DNA from: Sphingomonas sp. Leaf208
GTDB lineage: Bacteria > Pseudomonadota > Alphaproteobacteria > Sphingomonadales > Sphingomonadaceae
NCBI RefSeq assembly: GCF_001421415.1
Contig: NZ_LMKH01000023.1
Coordinates: forward strand, 469,239-533,238
Reading direction: 5' to 3'
Length of the DNA stretch: 64,000 bases
Shown: positions 17,688-27,857 of the stretch, piece after piece
Position numbering within the stretch: position 1 is the stretch's first letter
How the letters are laid out: the number at the start of each line of letters is the position of its first letter
Program-made: the position numbers and the translations under genes
Notes under the pieces: generated by a model
The model's database searches: none
What the model saw: only the letters and a program-made list of their open reading frames with translations
Told to the model about the DNA's origin: nothing

Positions 17688-18413
17688 ATGATCAAGGTCG
17701 CCAGCTACAATATCCACAAGGGCATCGGGCTCGACCGTCGGCGCAATCCCGAACGCGTGGTCGAGGTCCTGCGCGAGATCGATGCGGACGTGATCGCGCT
17801 CCAGGAGGCGGACCGGCGGTTTGGTGCCAAGGCCTGCGTGCTGCCGCATCACCTGCTGGAGGAGCATAGCGACTGGAAGCCGGTCGACTTCGGCCTGCGC
17901 GCGCTCAGCATGGGATGGCACGGCAACGTCATTCTCGTCCGCAAATCGGCGCGCGTGGTCGACAGCGAACCGCTCCACCTGCCCTCGCTCGAACCGCGCG
18001 GTGCTGTAATGGCCGACGTCCAGTTCGCGGGCGGCATGCTCCGCGTGCTCGGCATGCATCTCGATCTGTCCGGCTTGTGGCGGCGCAAGCAGGCCGCCGC
18101 GATCATGAACCACGTCGATACCTGTGCGCAGGCGCATCCGACGGTGATGATGGGCGATCTCAACGAATGGAGCGCGGGCGCCGGGTGCCTCCGCGATTTC
18201 GGCCGTGACTATGCGTTCGCGGAGACCGGCGCGAGTTTCCATTCGCGCCGCGCGGTCGCTCGGCTCGACCGGATCATGGTGTCGTCGGACTTGAACGTGG
18301 TCGAGTGTGGCGTCCATGCGAGCCCGGCGGCGCGGAAAGCCTCGGATCACCTGCCGATCTGGGCTATTCTGGAGCCGACAACACCGACGAACCGAACCGG
18401 CGCCACCGGATAA
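17688..18413 (+). CDS. endonuclease/exonuclease/phosphatase family protein
   Basis: A 241-aa metal-dependent phosphoesterase of the EEP (DNase I-like) fold. The motifs are complete: SYNIHKGIG (residue 6), LQEADRR (about 43), HLDLSG (about 121), GDLNEWS (about 153), RLDRIMVS (about 192) and SDHLPIWA (about 220). The members closest in size act on phospholipid head groups or nucleic acids, so the substrate remains open. No signal peptide. It lies 50 bases upstream of a large patatin-like gene on the same strand, which could suggest a role in lipid turnover. Confidence 0.88.
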   Translation: MIKVASYNIHKGIGLDRRRNPERVVEVLREIDADVIALQEADRRFGAKACVLPHHLLEEHSDWKPVDFGLRALSMGWHGNVILVRKSARVVDSEPLHLPSLEPRGAVMADVQFAGGMLRVLGMHLDLSGLWRRKQAAAIMNHVDTCAQAHPTVMMGDLNEWSAGAGCLRDFGRDYAFAETGASFHSRRAVARLDRIMVSSDLNVVECGVHASPAARKASDHLPIWAILEPTTPTNRTGATG

Positions 18414-18462
18414 AACCCCGAGCGATCACACCCGAGCGATCGAGGCGGCATGAGGATGTAGA

Positions 18463-20751
18463 ATGCGCGAGAAGGAACTGCGACTGGCGCTCGTCTGCTA
18501 TGGCGGGATCAGCCTTGCGGTCTACATGCACGGCATCACCAAGGAGATCTGGCGCCTCGTATGCGCCAGCCGGGCCTTCCACGACGGCGACACGCCGAAG
18601 GGCGGCAGCGAAGGCGTGTATCACGCGCTGCTCCAGGAGATCGAGGCGCACGGCGCGATCCGAGTCCGCGTCCTCGCCGACATCATCGCGGGCGCCAGCG
18701 CGGGCGGGATCAACGGTATCTTCCTCGCGCAGGCGATCGCGACCGGGCAAAGCCTCGACCCGCTCACCGACCTGTGGATGACGTCGGCGGATGTCGAAGC
18801 GCTGATCGATACCGAGGCGGCACCCAAATCGCGCTTCTCGAAGGCGTGGGCGATGCCGCTCGCGTGGATGGCGGCGGGCCGCAGCACCGACAAAGTCGAC
18901 GCGCTCGATGATCCCACACGGGAGGAGGTGCGCACCAAGCTGTCGCATTTCATCCGCTCGCGCTGGTTCGAGCCGCCGTTCGGGGGGAAGACCTTCACCA
19001 ACCTCCTGCTCGATGCGTTCGATGCGATGGCGGCGAGCGAACGCGGGCCGCGCCTGTTGCCGCCGGGCCAGCCGCTCGACCTGTTCGTGACGGTCACCGA
19101 CTTTTCCGGGCATCCGGAAAGGTTGCAGCTCAATTCGCCGGCCGAAGTGGTCGAGACCGAGCATCGCCTGGTGGTCGACTTCACCGACAATGGCGGAGCG
19201 TGCGATACGCTCGCACCGCCCGCGGAACTGGCGTTCGCGGCGCGTGCGACGTCGAGCTTTCCCGGCGCGTTCCCGCCGTTCACCGTCGCCGAACTGGACG
19301 GCGTGCTGAAGGATCGCGCGATCGAGTGGCCGGAACGTCCCGCGTTCCTCGCGCGCGTCCTCCCCCGTCATACGGCCGCGAACGCAGCGGAAAGCGCGGT
19401 GCTGATCGACGGGTCGGTACTGGCCAACGCGCCGTTCCGGCCCGCGCTCGATGCGCTCAAGGAACGGCCCGCGCGGCGCCAGATCGACCGGCGGTTCATC
19501 TACATAGACCCCTCGCCCGACATCAAGCTGCGGCTCAATCGCGGTGGCGGGACGCCCGGTTTCTTCCAGACGATCATCGGCGCGATCAGCGACATTCCCC
19601 GCCAGCAACCGATCCGTGACAATCTGGAGGCGATCGCCGAACGCTCGGCGCGGATCGACCGGATGCGCGGCATTCTTACCGCGATCCGTCCCGAGGTGGA
19701 GGCCGACGTCGAATCGCTGTTCGGCCACACATTGTTCCTCGACCGGCCGACCGCACCGCGGCTGATCGCGTGGCGGCGGCGCGCGCAAAAGGCGGCGGCG
19801 GCGAGCTCGGGCTATGGCTTCGTCGCGTACGGCCATCTCAAGCGCAGCGCGGTAATCGAGACGCTGGCGTTGCTGTTGTTCGATGCCGGAGAGCACCACC
19901 GGCCGCGGCGGCTGGCACAGATCCGGGCGGCGATCGTCGCGCATGTCGCCGCGTCGGGCGCCGACCTGCTTGGCTCGGGGCAGGCGGGCGGAGCCAGCGC
20001 CGCGTCGATCGCGTTCCTGCGGACCTTCGACATCGGCTTCCGCATCCGCCGGCTGCGGCTGATGGCACGGCGCCTGTCGGAGGTTGAGACCGCCGCCGAC
20101 GAGCCCGAACTGGGGCCGATGCGCGACGCGATCTACGAATCATTGTCGCCGTATCTCGACCGGTTGCGCGCCGAGATGCACGCCGGGCTGCACGATGCGG
20201 TGCGGGCGATGCGCGGCGACGCGACCGCGGTGCTGGAAACGCTCGGCCGGACGTTCGACCTGGAGCGCCTCGATGCGGAAACCGACCAGCGGCTGGCGGA
20301 GGCGTTCGCCGCACTCGCCAAGCCGACGCGGCGGACGCTGTTGCTGGCGTATCTCGGCTTTCCGTATTTCGATACCGCGACCTTGCCGCTGTTGCAGGGC
20401 GAAGGGCTCGACGAATTCGATCCGATCAAGGTCGACCGGATCGCACCCGACGATGCGACCTCGATCCGCTCCGGCGGCGCCGAGGCGACGTTGAAGGGGA
20501 TCCAGTTCGGCACGTTCGGCGCGTTCTTCAGCCGTGCCTACCGCGAGAACGACTACCTTTGGGGACGGCTGCACGGGTCGGAGCGGATGATCGACATCAC
20601 CGTCTCGACGCTGCCGTCGACCGTCCGAATGAAGCCGGGTCGCGTCGCGGCGATCAAGCGCGCCGCGTTCCTTGCGATCCTCGATGAGGAGGAGCCACGG
20701 CTGACCGCGATCCTGCCGCTGATCGCGCAGTTGCGGACGGAAATCGGCTAA
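18463..20751 (+). CDS. large patatin-like protein
   Basis: A 762-aa protein with an N-terminal patatin domain: CYGGISLAVYMHG (about residue 12, oxyanion loop), the nucleophile elbow GASAGGINGIFLA (about 77) and DGSVLANAPF (about 323) for the aspartate of the dyad. The remaining 430 residues are mostly helical with no recognised fold except similarity to the DUF3376-type extension of actinobacterial and alphaproteobacterial patatins. No signal peptide is seen. Probable role: acyl hydrolase on membrane lipids. ATG at 18463 lies 13 bases after GGCATGAGGATG, which provides a ribosome-binding site. Confidence 0.87.
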   Translation: MREKELRLALVCYGGISLAVYMHGITKEIWRLVCASRAFHDGDTPKGGSEGVYHALLQEIEAHGAIRVRVLADIIAGASAGGINGIFLAQAIATGQSLDPLTDLWMTSADVEALIDTEAAPKSRFSKAWAMPLAWMAAGRSTDKVDALDDPTREEVRTKLSHFIRSRWFEPPFGGKTFTNLLLDAFDAMAASERGPRLLPPGQPLDLFVTVTDFSGHPERLQLNSPAEVVETEHRLVVDFTDNGGACDTLAPPAELAFAARATSSFPGAFPPFTVAELDGVLKDRAIEWPERPAFLARVLPRHTAANAAESAVLIDGSVLANAPFRPALDALKERPARRQIDRRFIYIDPSPDIKLRLNRGGGTPGFFQTIIGAISDIPRQQPIRDNLEAIAERSARIDRMRGILTAIRPEVEADVESLFGHTLFLDRPTAPRLIAWRRRAQKAAAASSGYGFVAYGHLKRSAVIETLALLLFDAGEHHRPRRLAQIRAAIVAHVAASGADLLGSGQAGGASAASIAFLRTFDIGFRIRRLRLMARRLSEVETAADEPELGPMRDAIYESLSPYLDRLRAEMHAGLHDAVRAMRGDATAVLETLGRTFDLERLDAETDQRLAEAFAALAKPTRRTLLLAYLGFPYFDTATLPLLQGEGLDEFDPIKVDRIAPDDATSIRSGGAEATLKGIQFGTFGAFFSRAYRENDYLWGRLHGSERMIDITVSTLPSTVRMKPGRVAAIKRAAFLAILDEEEPRLTAILPLIAQLRTEIG

Positions 20752-20855
20752 AGCCCCTCTCGCTAGGTAGAAGACTGGCCAAAAGGCGGATGTGGCGGTA
20801 GCTCTGCGTTTCCAACCGCGTTTCGACGCGATGGGGTATGATAAAGGGTCGCCGC

Positions 20856-21203
20856 ATGCAGTTCCTGAAAATCCTGTTCTGGTGCCTGCTGGCGTTCATC
20901 GCCGCGGTCTTCACCATCAGCAACTGGAACGCCGTCCAGATCCAGCTCTGGGGCGGGCTGATCGCGGACGTGAACCTGCCGCTGCTGCTCTTCGTGACGT
21001 TCCTGATCGGGTTCGTGCCGACGATGCTCTACAACCATGCGATCCGGTGGCGGCTGCGCCAGCGGCTGTCGACGTGCGAGCGCGAGTTGCTGGACCTGCG
21101 CACGCCGCGGCCGGAACCGGTGGCGTTCGTGCCTGCAGAGACTTCCGCAACGATCGCACCGAGTGTTGTGCCGACCGCTACGCCGCCGGGGTCGCTCCCG
21201 TGA
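20856..21203 (+). CDS. LapA family inner-membrane protein (DUF1049)
   Basis: A 115-aa membrane protein with two transmembrane helices (about residues 5-25 and 37-58) joined by the short NWNAVQIQLWGGLI loop, followed by a basic and then proline-rich cytoplasmic tail. This is the LapA/YciS (DUF1049) layout; the E. coli homologue takes part in lipopolysaccharide assembly control. The ATG at 20856 is preferred over one six codons upstream because AAGGG lies 7 bases before it. Its stop overlaps the pyrF start (GTGA), so translation is coupled. Confidence 0.82.
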   Translation: MQFLKILFWCLLAFIAAVFTISNWNAVQIQLWGGLIADVNLPLLLFVTFLIGFVPTMLYNHAIRWRLRQRLSTCERELLDLRTPRPEPVAFVPAETSATIAPSVVPTATPPGSLP

Positions 21204-21874
21204 GCAACCGGATCTACGTCGCACTCGACACCCCCGACCTCGCCCGCGCCAAGGCGATGGCGACGCGCGTCCGCCACCATGTCGGCGGGATCAAGCTGGG
21301 GCTCGAATTCTTCTGCGCGCACGGCCAGTCCGGCGTGCATGCGATGGCGGAACTCGGCCTGCCGATCTTCCTCGACCTCAAGCTCCACGACATTCCTAAC
21401 ACGGTAGCCAAGGCGGTGCAGGCGTTGGGCGCGCTGAAGCCGGCGATCCTGACCGTGCATGCGAGTGGCGGGCGGGCGATGCTGGAGGACGCGAAGGCTG
21501 CCGCCCCGCTCGGCACGAAGGTGATCGCGGTGACGATGCTGACCAGCCTCGACGCGACCGATCTCGCCGCGACCGGGGTCATCGGCAGCGCGCACGACCA
21601 GGTTTCGCGGCTCACCGAACTCGCCTGCGAGGCGGGAGTAGACGGCATCGTGTGTTCCGGCGCGGAGGTCGCGGCGGCCAAGGCAATCTGGCCCAAGGGG
21701 TTCTTCGTGGTGCCCGGCGTGCGCCTGCCCGACGGCCAGATCGGCGACCAGAAGCGCGTCGTAACTCCGCGCCAGGCGATGGACGCCGGCGCCTCGATCC
21801 TGGTCGTCGGTCGCCCGATCACGCAGGCCGAAGACCCCGACATCGCCGCCCGCGCGATCGGCGCGACGCTTTAG
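21200..21874 (+). CDS. pyrF: orotidine-5'-phosphate decarboxylase
   Basis: The last step of UMP synthesis: decarboxylation of OMP to UMP. The 224-aa TIM barrel has the hallmark FLDLKLHDIPNT (about residue 57) containing the catalytic Lys-Asp network, VHASGGRAML (about 86), and the phosphate-binding VVGRPITQA near residue 203. The GTG start overlaps the LapA stop by four bases. This LapA-pyrF-trpF order is usual in sphingomonads. A REP pair separates pyrF from trpF. Confidence 0.95.
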   Translation: MSNRIYVALDTPDLARAKAMATRVRHHVGGIKLGLEFFCAHGQSGVHAMAELGLPIFLDLKLHDIPNTVAKAVQALGALKPAILTVHASGGRAMLEDAKAAAPLGTKVIAVTMLTSLDATDLAATGVIGSAHDQVSRLTELACEAGVDGIVCSGAEVAAAKAIWPKGFFVVPGVRLPDGQIGDQKRVVTPRQAMDAGASILVVGRPITQAEDPDIAARAIGATL

Positions 21875-21891
21875 CTGCACGCGTAATTCAC

Positions 21892-22017
21892 GATCCTCAC
21901 CCGCCAGGGGGAGGTGGCGCCGAAGGCGACGGAGGGGGAGGAAACGGAACGTCGGTCATCCCTTCCCGCCCCCTCCGTCAGGCTGCGCCTGCCACCTCCC
22001 CCTTGCGGGGGAGGATC
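21892..22017. repeat. REP-like inverted pair, family 2 (CCTCCCCC)
   Basis: Facing arms GATCCTCAC..CCAGGGGGAGGTGGCGCC and GCCACCTCCCCCTTGCGGG, with GGAGGGGGAGGA and its complement inside. It fills most of the pyrF-trpF gap. Other members are at 33289, 48730, 49259 and 54791. Confidence 0.85.
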
Positions 22018-22049
22018 GTTGGACCTCCGCGATCCGTTTAGGAAACCCC

Positions 22050-22685
22050 ATGACCACCGCCAAGATCTGTGGCCTATCCACTCCCGCCACGCTCGACGCA
22101 GCGATCAAGCACGGGGCGAGCCATGTCGGGTTCGTGTTCTTCCCCGCCTCGCCGCGCCACGTGACGTTCGCGAAAGCCGCCGAACTCGCCGCACGCGTAC
22201 CGCGGCACGTTGCGAAGGTCGGCGTGTTCGTCGATCCCGAGGACGACATGCTCGAACAGGCGGTTAGCTCGGCCGCGCTCGACGTGCTGCAACTCCACAA
22301 GGTGGCTCCAGCGCGCGCCGCCGCGATCCGCGCGAAGTTCCGGATCGAGACCTGGGTCGCGGTCGCGGTTCGTACGCGCGGCGATCTCGATGCGGCGCAT
22401 GGCTTCGTCGGAGTCGCCGATCGCATCCTCTACGATGCAAAGACGCCGGACTCGGCGGCGCTGCCCGGCGGAATGGGCTTGCGGTTTGACTGGGACTTGC
22501 TCGACGGGTTCCGGCATCCGCTGCCCTGGGCGCTATCGGGCGGGCTCGATCCTGCGAACGTGGCAGAGGCCATTCGTCGGACAGGGGCGGAACTGGTCGA
22601 CGTGTCTTCGGGCGTGGAAAGCGAACCGGGCACCAAGGACGAAGCTAAAATCGCGGCGTTTCTGAAGGCGGTTGCCACGCGCTAG
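22050..22685 (+). CDS. trpF: phosphoribosylanthranilate isomerase
   Basis: Converts N-(5-phosphoribosyl)anthranilate to CdRP in tryptophan synthesis. The 211-aa TIM barrel starts with AKICGLSTP (catalytic cysteine at residue 7), has VGVFVDPEDD (about 57) and the phosphate-binding ALSGGLDPANV (about 161) plus VDVSSGVE (about 183). ATG start preceded by AGGAAA. It leads the trpF-trpB-trpA-accD-folC group. Confidence 0.95.
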   Translation: MTTAKICGLSTPATLDAAIKHGASHVGFVFFPASPRHVTFAKAAELAARVPRHVAKVGVFVDPEDDMLEQAVSSAALDVLQLHKVAPARAAAIRAKFRIETWVAVAVRTRGDLDAAHGFVGVADRILYDAKTPDSAALPGGMGLRFDWDLLDGFRHPLPWALSGGLDPANVAEAIRRTGAELVDVSSGVESEPGTKDEAKIAAFLKAVATR

Positions 22686-22793
22686 CACCACCCCGGCGAA
22701 GGCCGGGGCCCAACTGGAAAGGTCGAGGTAACGGAGTATCCGGCTCGCCAAAAAGCCTTTCCGAATTGGGCCCCGGCCTTCGCCGGGGTGGTC
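22686..22793. repeat. REP-like inverted pair, family 1
   Basis: Facing arms around CCCCGGCGAAGGCCGGGG and CCCCGGCCTTCGCCGGGG, each flanked by CCAACTGG or CCGAATTGG. It lies between trpF and trpB, 55 bases before the trpB start. Confidence 0.88.
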
Positions 22794-22847
22794 TTTAGCG
22801 GAAACGGAAGGGGTGACAGCGATTTACGAAGTGCTAAACGCCCAGTC

Positions 22848-24089
<1,242 letters not shown>

Positions 24090-24100
24090 TCGCACTTCTG

Positions 24101-24210
24101 CTCCCCTCCCGCCTGCGGGACGGGTCGGGGGAGGGCCTGTTCGCTCCTCAGACCTTGGATGTGCGGCTATGTCAGCCCCTCCCCCAACCCCTCCCGCAAG
24201 CGGGAGGGGA
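24101..24210. repeat. REP-like inverted pair, family 3 (CTCCCCTCCC)
   Basis: Left arm CTCCCCTCCCGCCTGCGGGA and right arm CTCCCGCAAGCGGGAGGGGA enclose GGGGGAGGG and CCCTCCCCC blocks. It fills the trpB-trpA gap, and its last bases form the trpA ribosome-binding site. Confidence 0.85.
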
Positions 24211-24216
24211 GCTGTG
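24202..24216 (+). promoter_or_regulatory. REP-derived ribosome-binding site of trpA
   Basis: GGGAGG (24202-24207), 6 bases before the GTG at 24214, is the outer end of the REP right arm. This decides the trpA start. Confidence 0.65.
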
Positions 24217-25026
24217 AGCCGGCTCGCCGCCACCTTCGCACGCACCGCCGCCGCCGGTCGCGCCGCGCTCGTCGCGTTCGTCACCGCCGGTGATCCGACC
24301 ACCGAGGCGACCGGCCCGATCCTCGACGCGCTCGTCGCGGGCGGGGCGGATGCGATCGAACTCGGCATGCCGTTCACCGATCCGATGGCCGACGGCCCCG
24401 CTATCCAGGCCGCCAACATCCGCAGCCTCGCGCAAGGTACGCGCACCGCGGATATCCTCGCGACCGCCACCGCGTTCCGCGCGCGGCATCCGGACGTGCC
24501 GCTGGTGCTGATGGGCTATGGCAACCCGATGCTCCGGCGCGGCGCGGACTGGTTCGCCAAAGCCGCCGTTGCCGCCGGTGTCGACGGCGTGATCTGCGTC
24601 GACGTACCGCCTGAGGAGGACGATGCGCTCGGCCCGCAGTTGCGTGCCGCCGGGATCGACCTGATTCGCCTCGCCACCCCCACAACCGACGCCGCGCGGC
24701 TGCCGACCGTGCTCGATGGTGCGAGCGGGTTCCTCTATTACGTATCCGTCGCCGGCATCACCGGGCTCCAACAGGCGCAGCAATCCTCGATCGAGGACGC
24801 AGTCGCCCGCCTTAAGGCACAGACCGACATCCCGATCGCGGTCGGCTTCGGCATCCGCACCCCTGAGCAGGCGGCCAACGTCGCCCGCGTTGCGGACGGC
24901 GTCGTCGTCGGCTCGGCGATCGTCGAGCTGGTCGCGCAGCACGGTGCAGCTGCCGCCGAACCGGTCCGCGCCTATATCAAGTCTCTCGCCGATGCCGTCG
25001 CCTCGGCCCGAAAGGTCCCCGCATGA
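24214..25026 (+). CDS. trpA: tryptophan synthase alpha chain
   Basis: Cleaves indole-3-glycerol phosphate to indole, which is passed to TrpB. The 270-aa TIM barrel contains [18 protein letters not shown] (about residues 47-64), with the catalytic glutamate and aspartate, [10 protein letters not shown] (about 172) and GFGIRTPEQ (about 210). The GTG at 24214 is chosen because the REP arm directly before it supplies GGGAGG; the frame extends 15 codons further into the repeat, which cannot be genuine protein. Its stop overlaps accD by four bases (ATGA). Confidence 0.95.
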   Translation: MSRLAATFARTAAAGRAALVAFVTAGDPTTEATGPILDALVAGGADAIELGMPFTDPMADGPAIQAANIRSLAQGTRTADILATATAFRARHPDVPLVLMGYGNPMLRRGADWFAKAAVAAGVDGVICVDVPPEEDDALGPQLRAAGIDLIRLATPTTDAARLPTVLDGASGFLYYVSVAGITGLQQAQQSSIEDAVARLKAQTDIPIAVGFGIRTPEQAANVARVADGVVVGSAIVELVAQHGAAAAEPVRAYIKSLADAVASARKVPA

Positions 25027-25874
25027 GCTGGCTCAACAGCGTCCGCAACGTCCTGCCCTTCGTTGCGAAGCGCGAGACGCCCGAGAATCTCTGGCACAAG
25101 TGCAAGGGCTGCGGGCAGATGGTCTTCACCAAGGAGCTCGAGGACAATCTGTACGTCTGCCCGAAATGCGATCATCACGATCGCATCGGGCCGAAAATCC
25201 GCTTCGCCCAGCTGTTCGACGAGGGCAGCTGCAGCGAACTCCCCGCACCCAAAGTGCCCGAAGACCCGCTGAAATTCCGCGACCAGAAGCGCTACACCGA
25301 TCGCCTCAAGGCCGCGCGGACCGACAACAGTGAGCAGGACGCGCTGATCAACGCACGCGGCGCGATCGACGGCCACCGCGTCGTCGTCGGCGTGCAGGAT
25401 TTCGGCTTCATGGGCGGCTCGATGGGCCTGGCGGTCGGCGAAGCCTTCGTCCGCGGCGTCGAGGCCGCGATCGAGGACCGCGTGCCCTACGTGATCTTCA
25501 CCGCGAGCGGTGGCGCGCGCATGCAGGAGGGTATCCTCAGCCTGATGCAGATGCCGCGCAGCACGGTCGCGATCCAGATGCTGCACGATGCCGGCCTGCC
25601 GTATATCGTCGTGCTGACTGACCCGACGTCGGGCGGCGTGATGGCGGCCTATGCTATGCTCGGCGACGTCCAGATTGCGGAGCCGAAGGCGACGCTGGCG
25701 TTTACCGGTCGCCGCGTGATCGAAAGCACGATTCGGGAGAAGCTGCCCGAGGATTTCCAGACTAGCGAATATTATCTCGAGCACGGGATGATCGACATGG
25801 TGGTCCACCGGAAGGACCTGCGCGAGCAGCTCGGCACGGTCATCGGGTATCTCAGCGCGCGCGAGGCCGCGTAA
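25023..25874 (+). CDS. accD: acetyl-CoA carboxylase carboxyltransferase subunit beta
   Basis: Transfers the carboxyl group from biotin to acetyl-CoA with AccA, giving malonyl-CoA for fatty acid synthesis. The 283-aa protein carries the N-terminal zinc ribbon (WHKCKGCGQ and YVCPKCDHH, residues 25-56) and the crotonase-like core with [21 protein letters not shown] and [12 protein letters not shown]. The start overlaps trpA (ATGA), so translation is coupled. Members outside the alphaproteobacteria are often also adjacent to folC, as here. Confidence 0.96.
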   Translation: MSWLNSVRNVLPFVAKRETPENLWHKCKGCGQMVFTKELEDNLYVCPKCDHHDRIGPKIRFAQLFDEGSCSELPAPKVPEDPLKFRDQKRYTDRLKAARTDNSEQDALINARGAIDGHRVVVGVQDFGFMGGSMGLAVGEAFVRGVEAAIEDRVPYVIFTASGGARMQEGILSLMQMPRSTVAIQMLHDAGLPYIVVLTDPTSGGVMAAYAMLGDVQIAEPKATLAFTGRRVIESTIREKLPEDFQTSEYYLEHGMIDMVVHRKDLREQLGTVIGYLSAREAA

Positions 25875-25878
25875 CGCA

Positions 25879-25983
25879 CTCCCTCTCCCCTCCGGGGAGA
25901 GGGTCGGGGTGAGGGGCAGCCCAGCAGCGCCGCGCCCCGGAACTGCCCCTCACCCCAGCCCTCTCCCCGGAGGGGAGAGGGAG
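25879..25983. repeat. REP-like inverted pair (CTCCCTCTCCCC)
   Basis: Each arm is itself a hairpin (CCCTCTCCCC and GGGGAGAGGG), and the outermost bases CTCCCTCTCCCC and GGGGAGAGGGAG are complementary. It fills the accD-folC gap, and the end of the right arm lies in the folC ribosome-binding region. Confidence 0.87.
25979..25983 (+). promoter_or_regulatory. REP-derived ribosome-binding site of folC (likely)
   Basis: GGGAG at the very end of the REP arm lies 9 bases before the ATG at 25993. A competing AGAAG sits only 1 base from the ATG, too close to work well. Confidence 0.45.
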
Positions 25984-25992
25984 CCTAGAAGA

Positions 25993-27312
25993 ATGCCCGA
26001 CCACGCGACGTCCTCGTTCCCCGCAGTGCAAGCACAGCTCGACCGGCTGACCGCGCTGTCACCCGGCGCCGACATCCTCGGCCTCGAGCGCATCACCGCG
26101 CTCCTGAGCCGCCTCGGCGACCCGCACCTCGATCTCCCCCCGGTGTTCCATGTCGCCGGCACCAACGGCAAGGGCTCGACCTGCGCGTTCCTGCGCGCCG
26201 CGATCGAGGCTGCCGGGCACAGCGTTCACGTCTATTCCTCGCCCCACCTCGTCCGCTTCAACGAACGCATCCGCCTCGCGGGCAAGCTGATCGAAGACGA
26301 CCTGCTCGCCGCCTTGCTGTCGGAAGTGCTCGACCAAGCCTTAGATCTGCAAGCCAGCTTCTTCGAAGTCACCACCGCCGCCGCATTCCTCGCTTTCGCC
26401 CGCACGCCAGCGGCAGCAACGATCGTCGAGGTCGGTCTCGGCGGGCGGCTCGACGCGACCAACGTCATACCCAATCCGGTCGTCACCGGCATCGCCGCGC
26501 TCGGCATCGACCACCAGTCGTTCCTCGGCGACACGCTGCTGGAGATCGCCGGCGAGAAGGCAGGCATCGCCAAGCCCGGTGTGCCGCTGGTCACGATGGA
26601 CTATCCCAAGGCCCTCCGCGCGAAGATCGCTGCGGTCGCCGATGCCGCCGGCGCGCCGGTGTTCGCCCGCGGCACAGCCTGGACGAGCGAAACCGCACGC
26701 TCGACCGTCCGCTACGAGGATACCGGCTTTTCGGTCGTCACCAACCGCCCCCGCCTCGTCGGCGCGCACCAGTCGCGCAACCTTGCGCTCGCGATCGCGA
26801 TGCTCCGTCACCAGGGCGCGCTGCACATTCCCCAAGCGGCGATGCGCGCCGCCGCGGACTGGGCGCACTGGCCTGCGCGGATGCAGCGATTGTCGGATGG
26901 CCCGCTGCTCGCGCGATTGCCCGAGGGCAGCGAGCTGTGGCTCGACGGCGCACATAATCCCAACGCCGCGCAACCGGTCGCGCGCTCTCTGCGGACGCTC
27001 GCCAAGGGCCGCCCGGTGACGCTGATCCTAGGCATGCTCGCGAACAAGGATGCGGACGCCGTGATCCGCATCCTGTCGCCGTCGGTCGGCCACGTCATCG
27101 CCATCCCCGTCCCCGGCCACGCCCATCACGCGCCCGAGGAACTTGCGACGCTCGCCCGATCGTTCGGAAAGACCGCTGGAACAGCCGCCACGCCCAGTGA
27201 AGCGCTAGGCTCGATCGCCGCACAAACCGACCAGCCCCAACTCGTGCTGATCGCCGGATCGCTCTACCTGGCCGGTGAAGTGCTCGCCGCAAACGACCAA
27301 CCGCCGGACTGA
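25993..27312 (+). CDS. folC: bifunctional dihydrofolate synthase / folylpolyglutamate synthase
   Basis: Adds glutamate to dihydropteroate and then further glutamates to folates, using ATP. The 439-aa Mur-ligase-type protein shows the P-loop VAGTNGKGSTCAF (about residue 52), SSPHLVRFNERI (about 79), EVGLGGRLDATN (about 145), and the C-terminal WLDGAHNPNA (about 315). ATG at 25993 is preferred because the upstream part of the open frame is REP sequence. It is the last gene of the trp-acc-fol group. Confidence 0.95.
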   Translation: MPDHATSSFPAVQAQLDRLTALSPGADILGLERITALLSRLGDPHLDLPPVFHVAGTNGKGSTCAFLRAAIEAAGHSVHVYSSPHLVRFNERIRLAGKLIEDDLLAALLSEVLDQALDLQASFFEVTTAAAFLAFARTPAAATIVEVGLGGRLDATNVIPNPVVTGIAALGIDHQSFLGDTLLEIAGEKAGIAKPGVPLVTMDYPKALRAKIAAVADAAGAPVFARGTAWTSETARSTVRYEDTGFSVVTNRPRLVGAHQSRNLALAIAMLRHQGALHIPQAAMRAAADWAHWPARMQRLSDGPLLARLPEGSELWLDGAHNPNAAQPVARSLRTLAKGRPVTLILGMLANKDADAVIRILSPSVGHVIAIPVPGHAHHAPEELATLARSFGKTAGTAATPSEALGSIAAQTDQPQLVLIAGSLYLAGEVLAANDQPPD

Positions 27313-27380
27313 GTCCTTATTGCTATTGACTATCAATAACCAACAGGCGACTTTGTGGGCACCACCACGGAGTCGCGTGA

Positions 27381-27857
27381 ATGACCGATACCCGCCCCAA
27401 TTCGACGACCAACTCGACGGCCGCCTCGACACAGACCATCTCCAGCGCGACCTCGCTGCTGCCCCACGCGCTACCGCCCTGTGAAAACGCGCGGATCGCC
27501 TTGTTCGCGATGCGGCGGATGGGCGCACACGGACTTGCCGACGCCCGCGCTTCGCACACGATGTTCACTGCGTTCGGGCAAGGGTTCCGTCGCCCGCTGG
27601 TGCTGCTCAGAGCGCTGATGGCGGACCTTGCCGGCACATCGGCAGGTACGATCGCGATCGCCCCGTGCTGCTGCGCACGGATGACGCCGGCGGAATCGGC
27701 GATGCTGTCGGTACTCGCGCGCGTCGAGACCGCGCCCGAGATCGCACGCTATCTGATGGCAGACCTGCTCGGCGTCCGCCGCATAGACGGCGTCCTCGCC
27801 AGCGCCGCCGCGGTCGCCGCAGCCTTCGCCGACGAGGGTCGCCCGATCACGGTGTAG
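27381..27857 (+). CDS. DUF6628-like hypothetical protein
   Basis: A 158-aa protein of a type seen in sphingomonads. After a Ser/Thr-rich, probably disordered N-terminus of about 30 residues, it has NARIALFAMRRMGAHGLADA, FGQGFRRPLVLLRALM and a striking IAIAPCCCARMT segment with three consecutive cysteines (about residue 97), then a helical C-terminus with APEIARYLM. The cysteine cluster may bind metal, but no function is established. It ends 11 bases inside the convergent permease gene end (27847), so the two 3' ends overlap. Confidence 0.75.
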   Translation: MTDTRPNSTTNSTAASTQTISSATSLLPHALPPCENARIALFAMRRMGAHGLADARASHTMFTAFGQGFRRPLVLLRALMADLAGTSAGTIAIAPCCCARMTPAESAMLSVLARVETAPEIARYLMADLLGVRRIDGVLASAAAVAAAFADEGRPITV

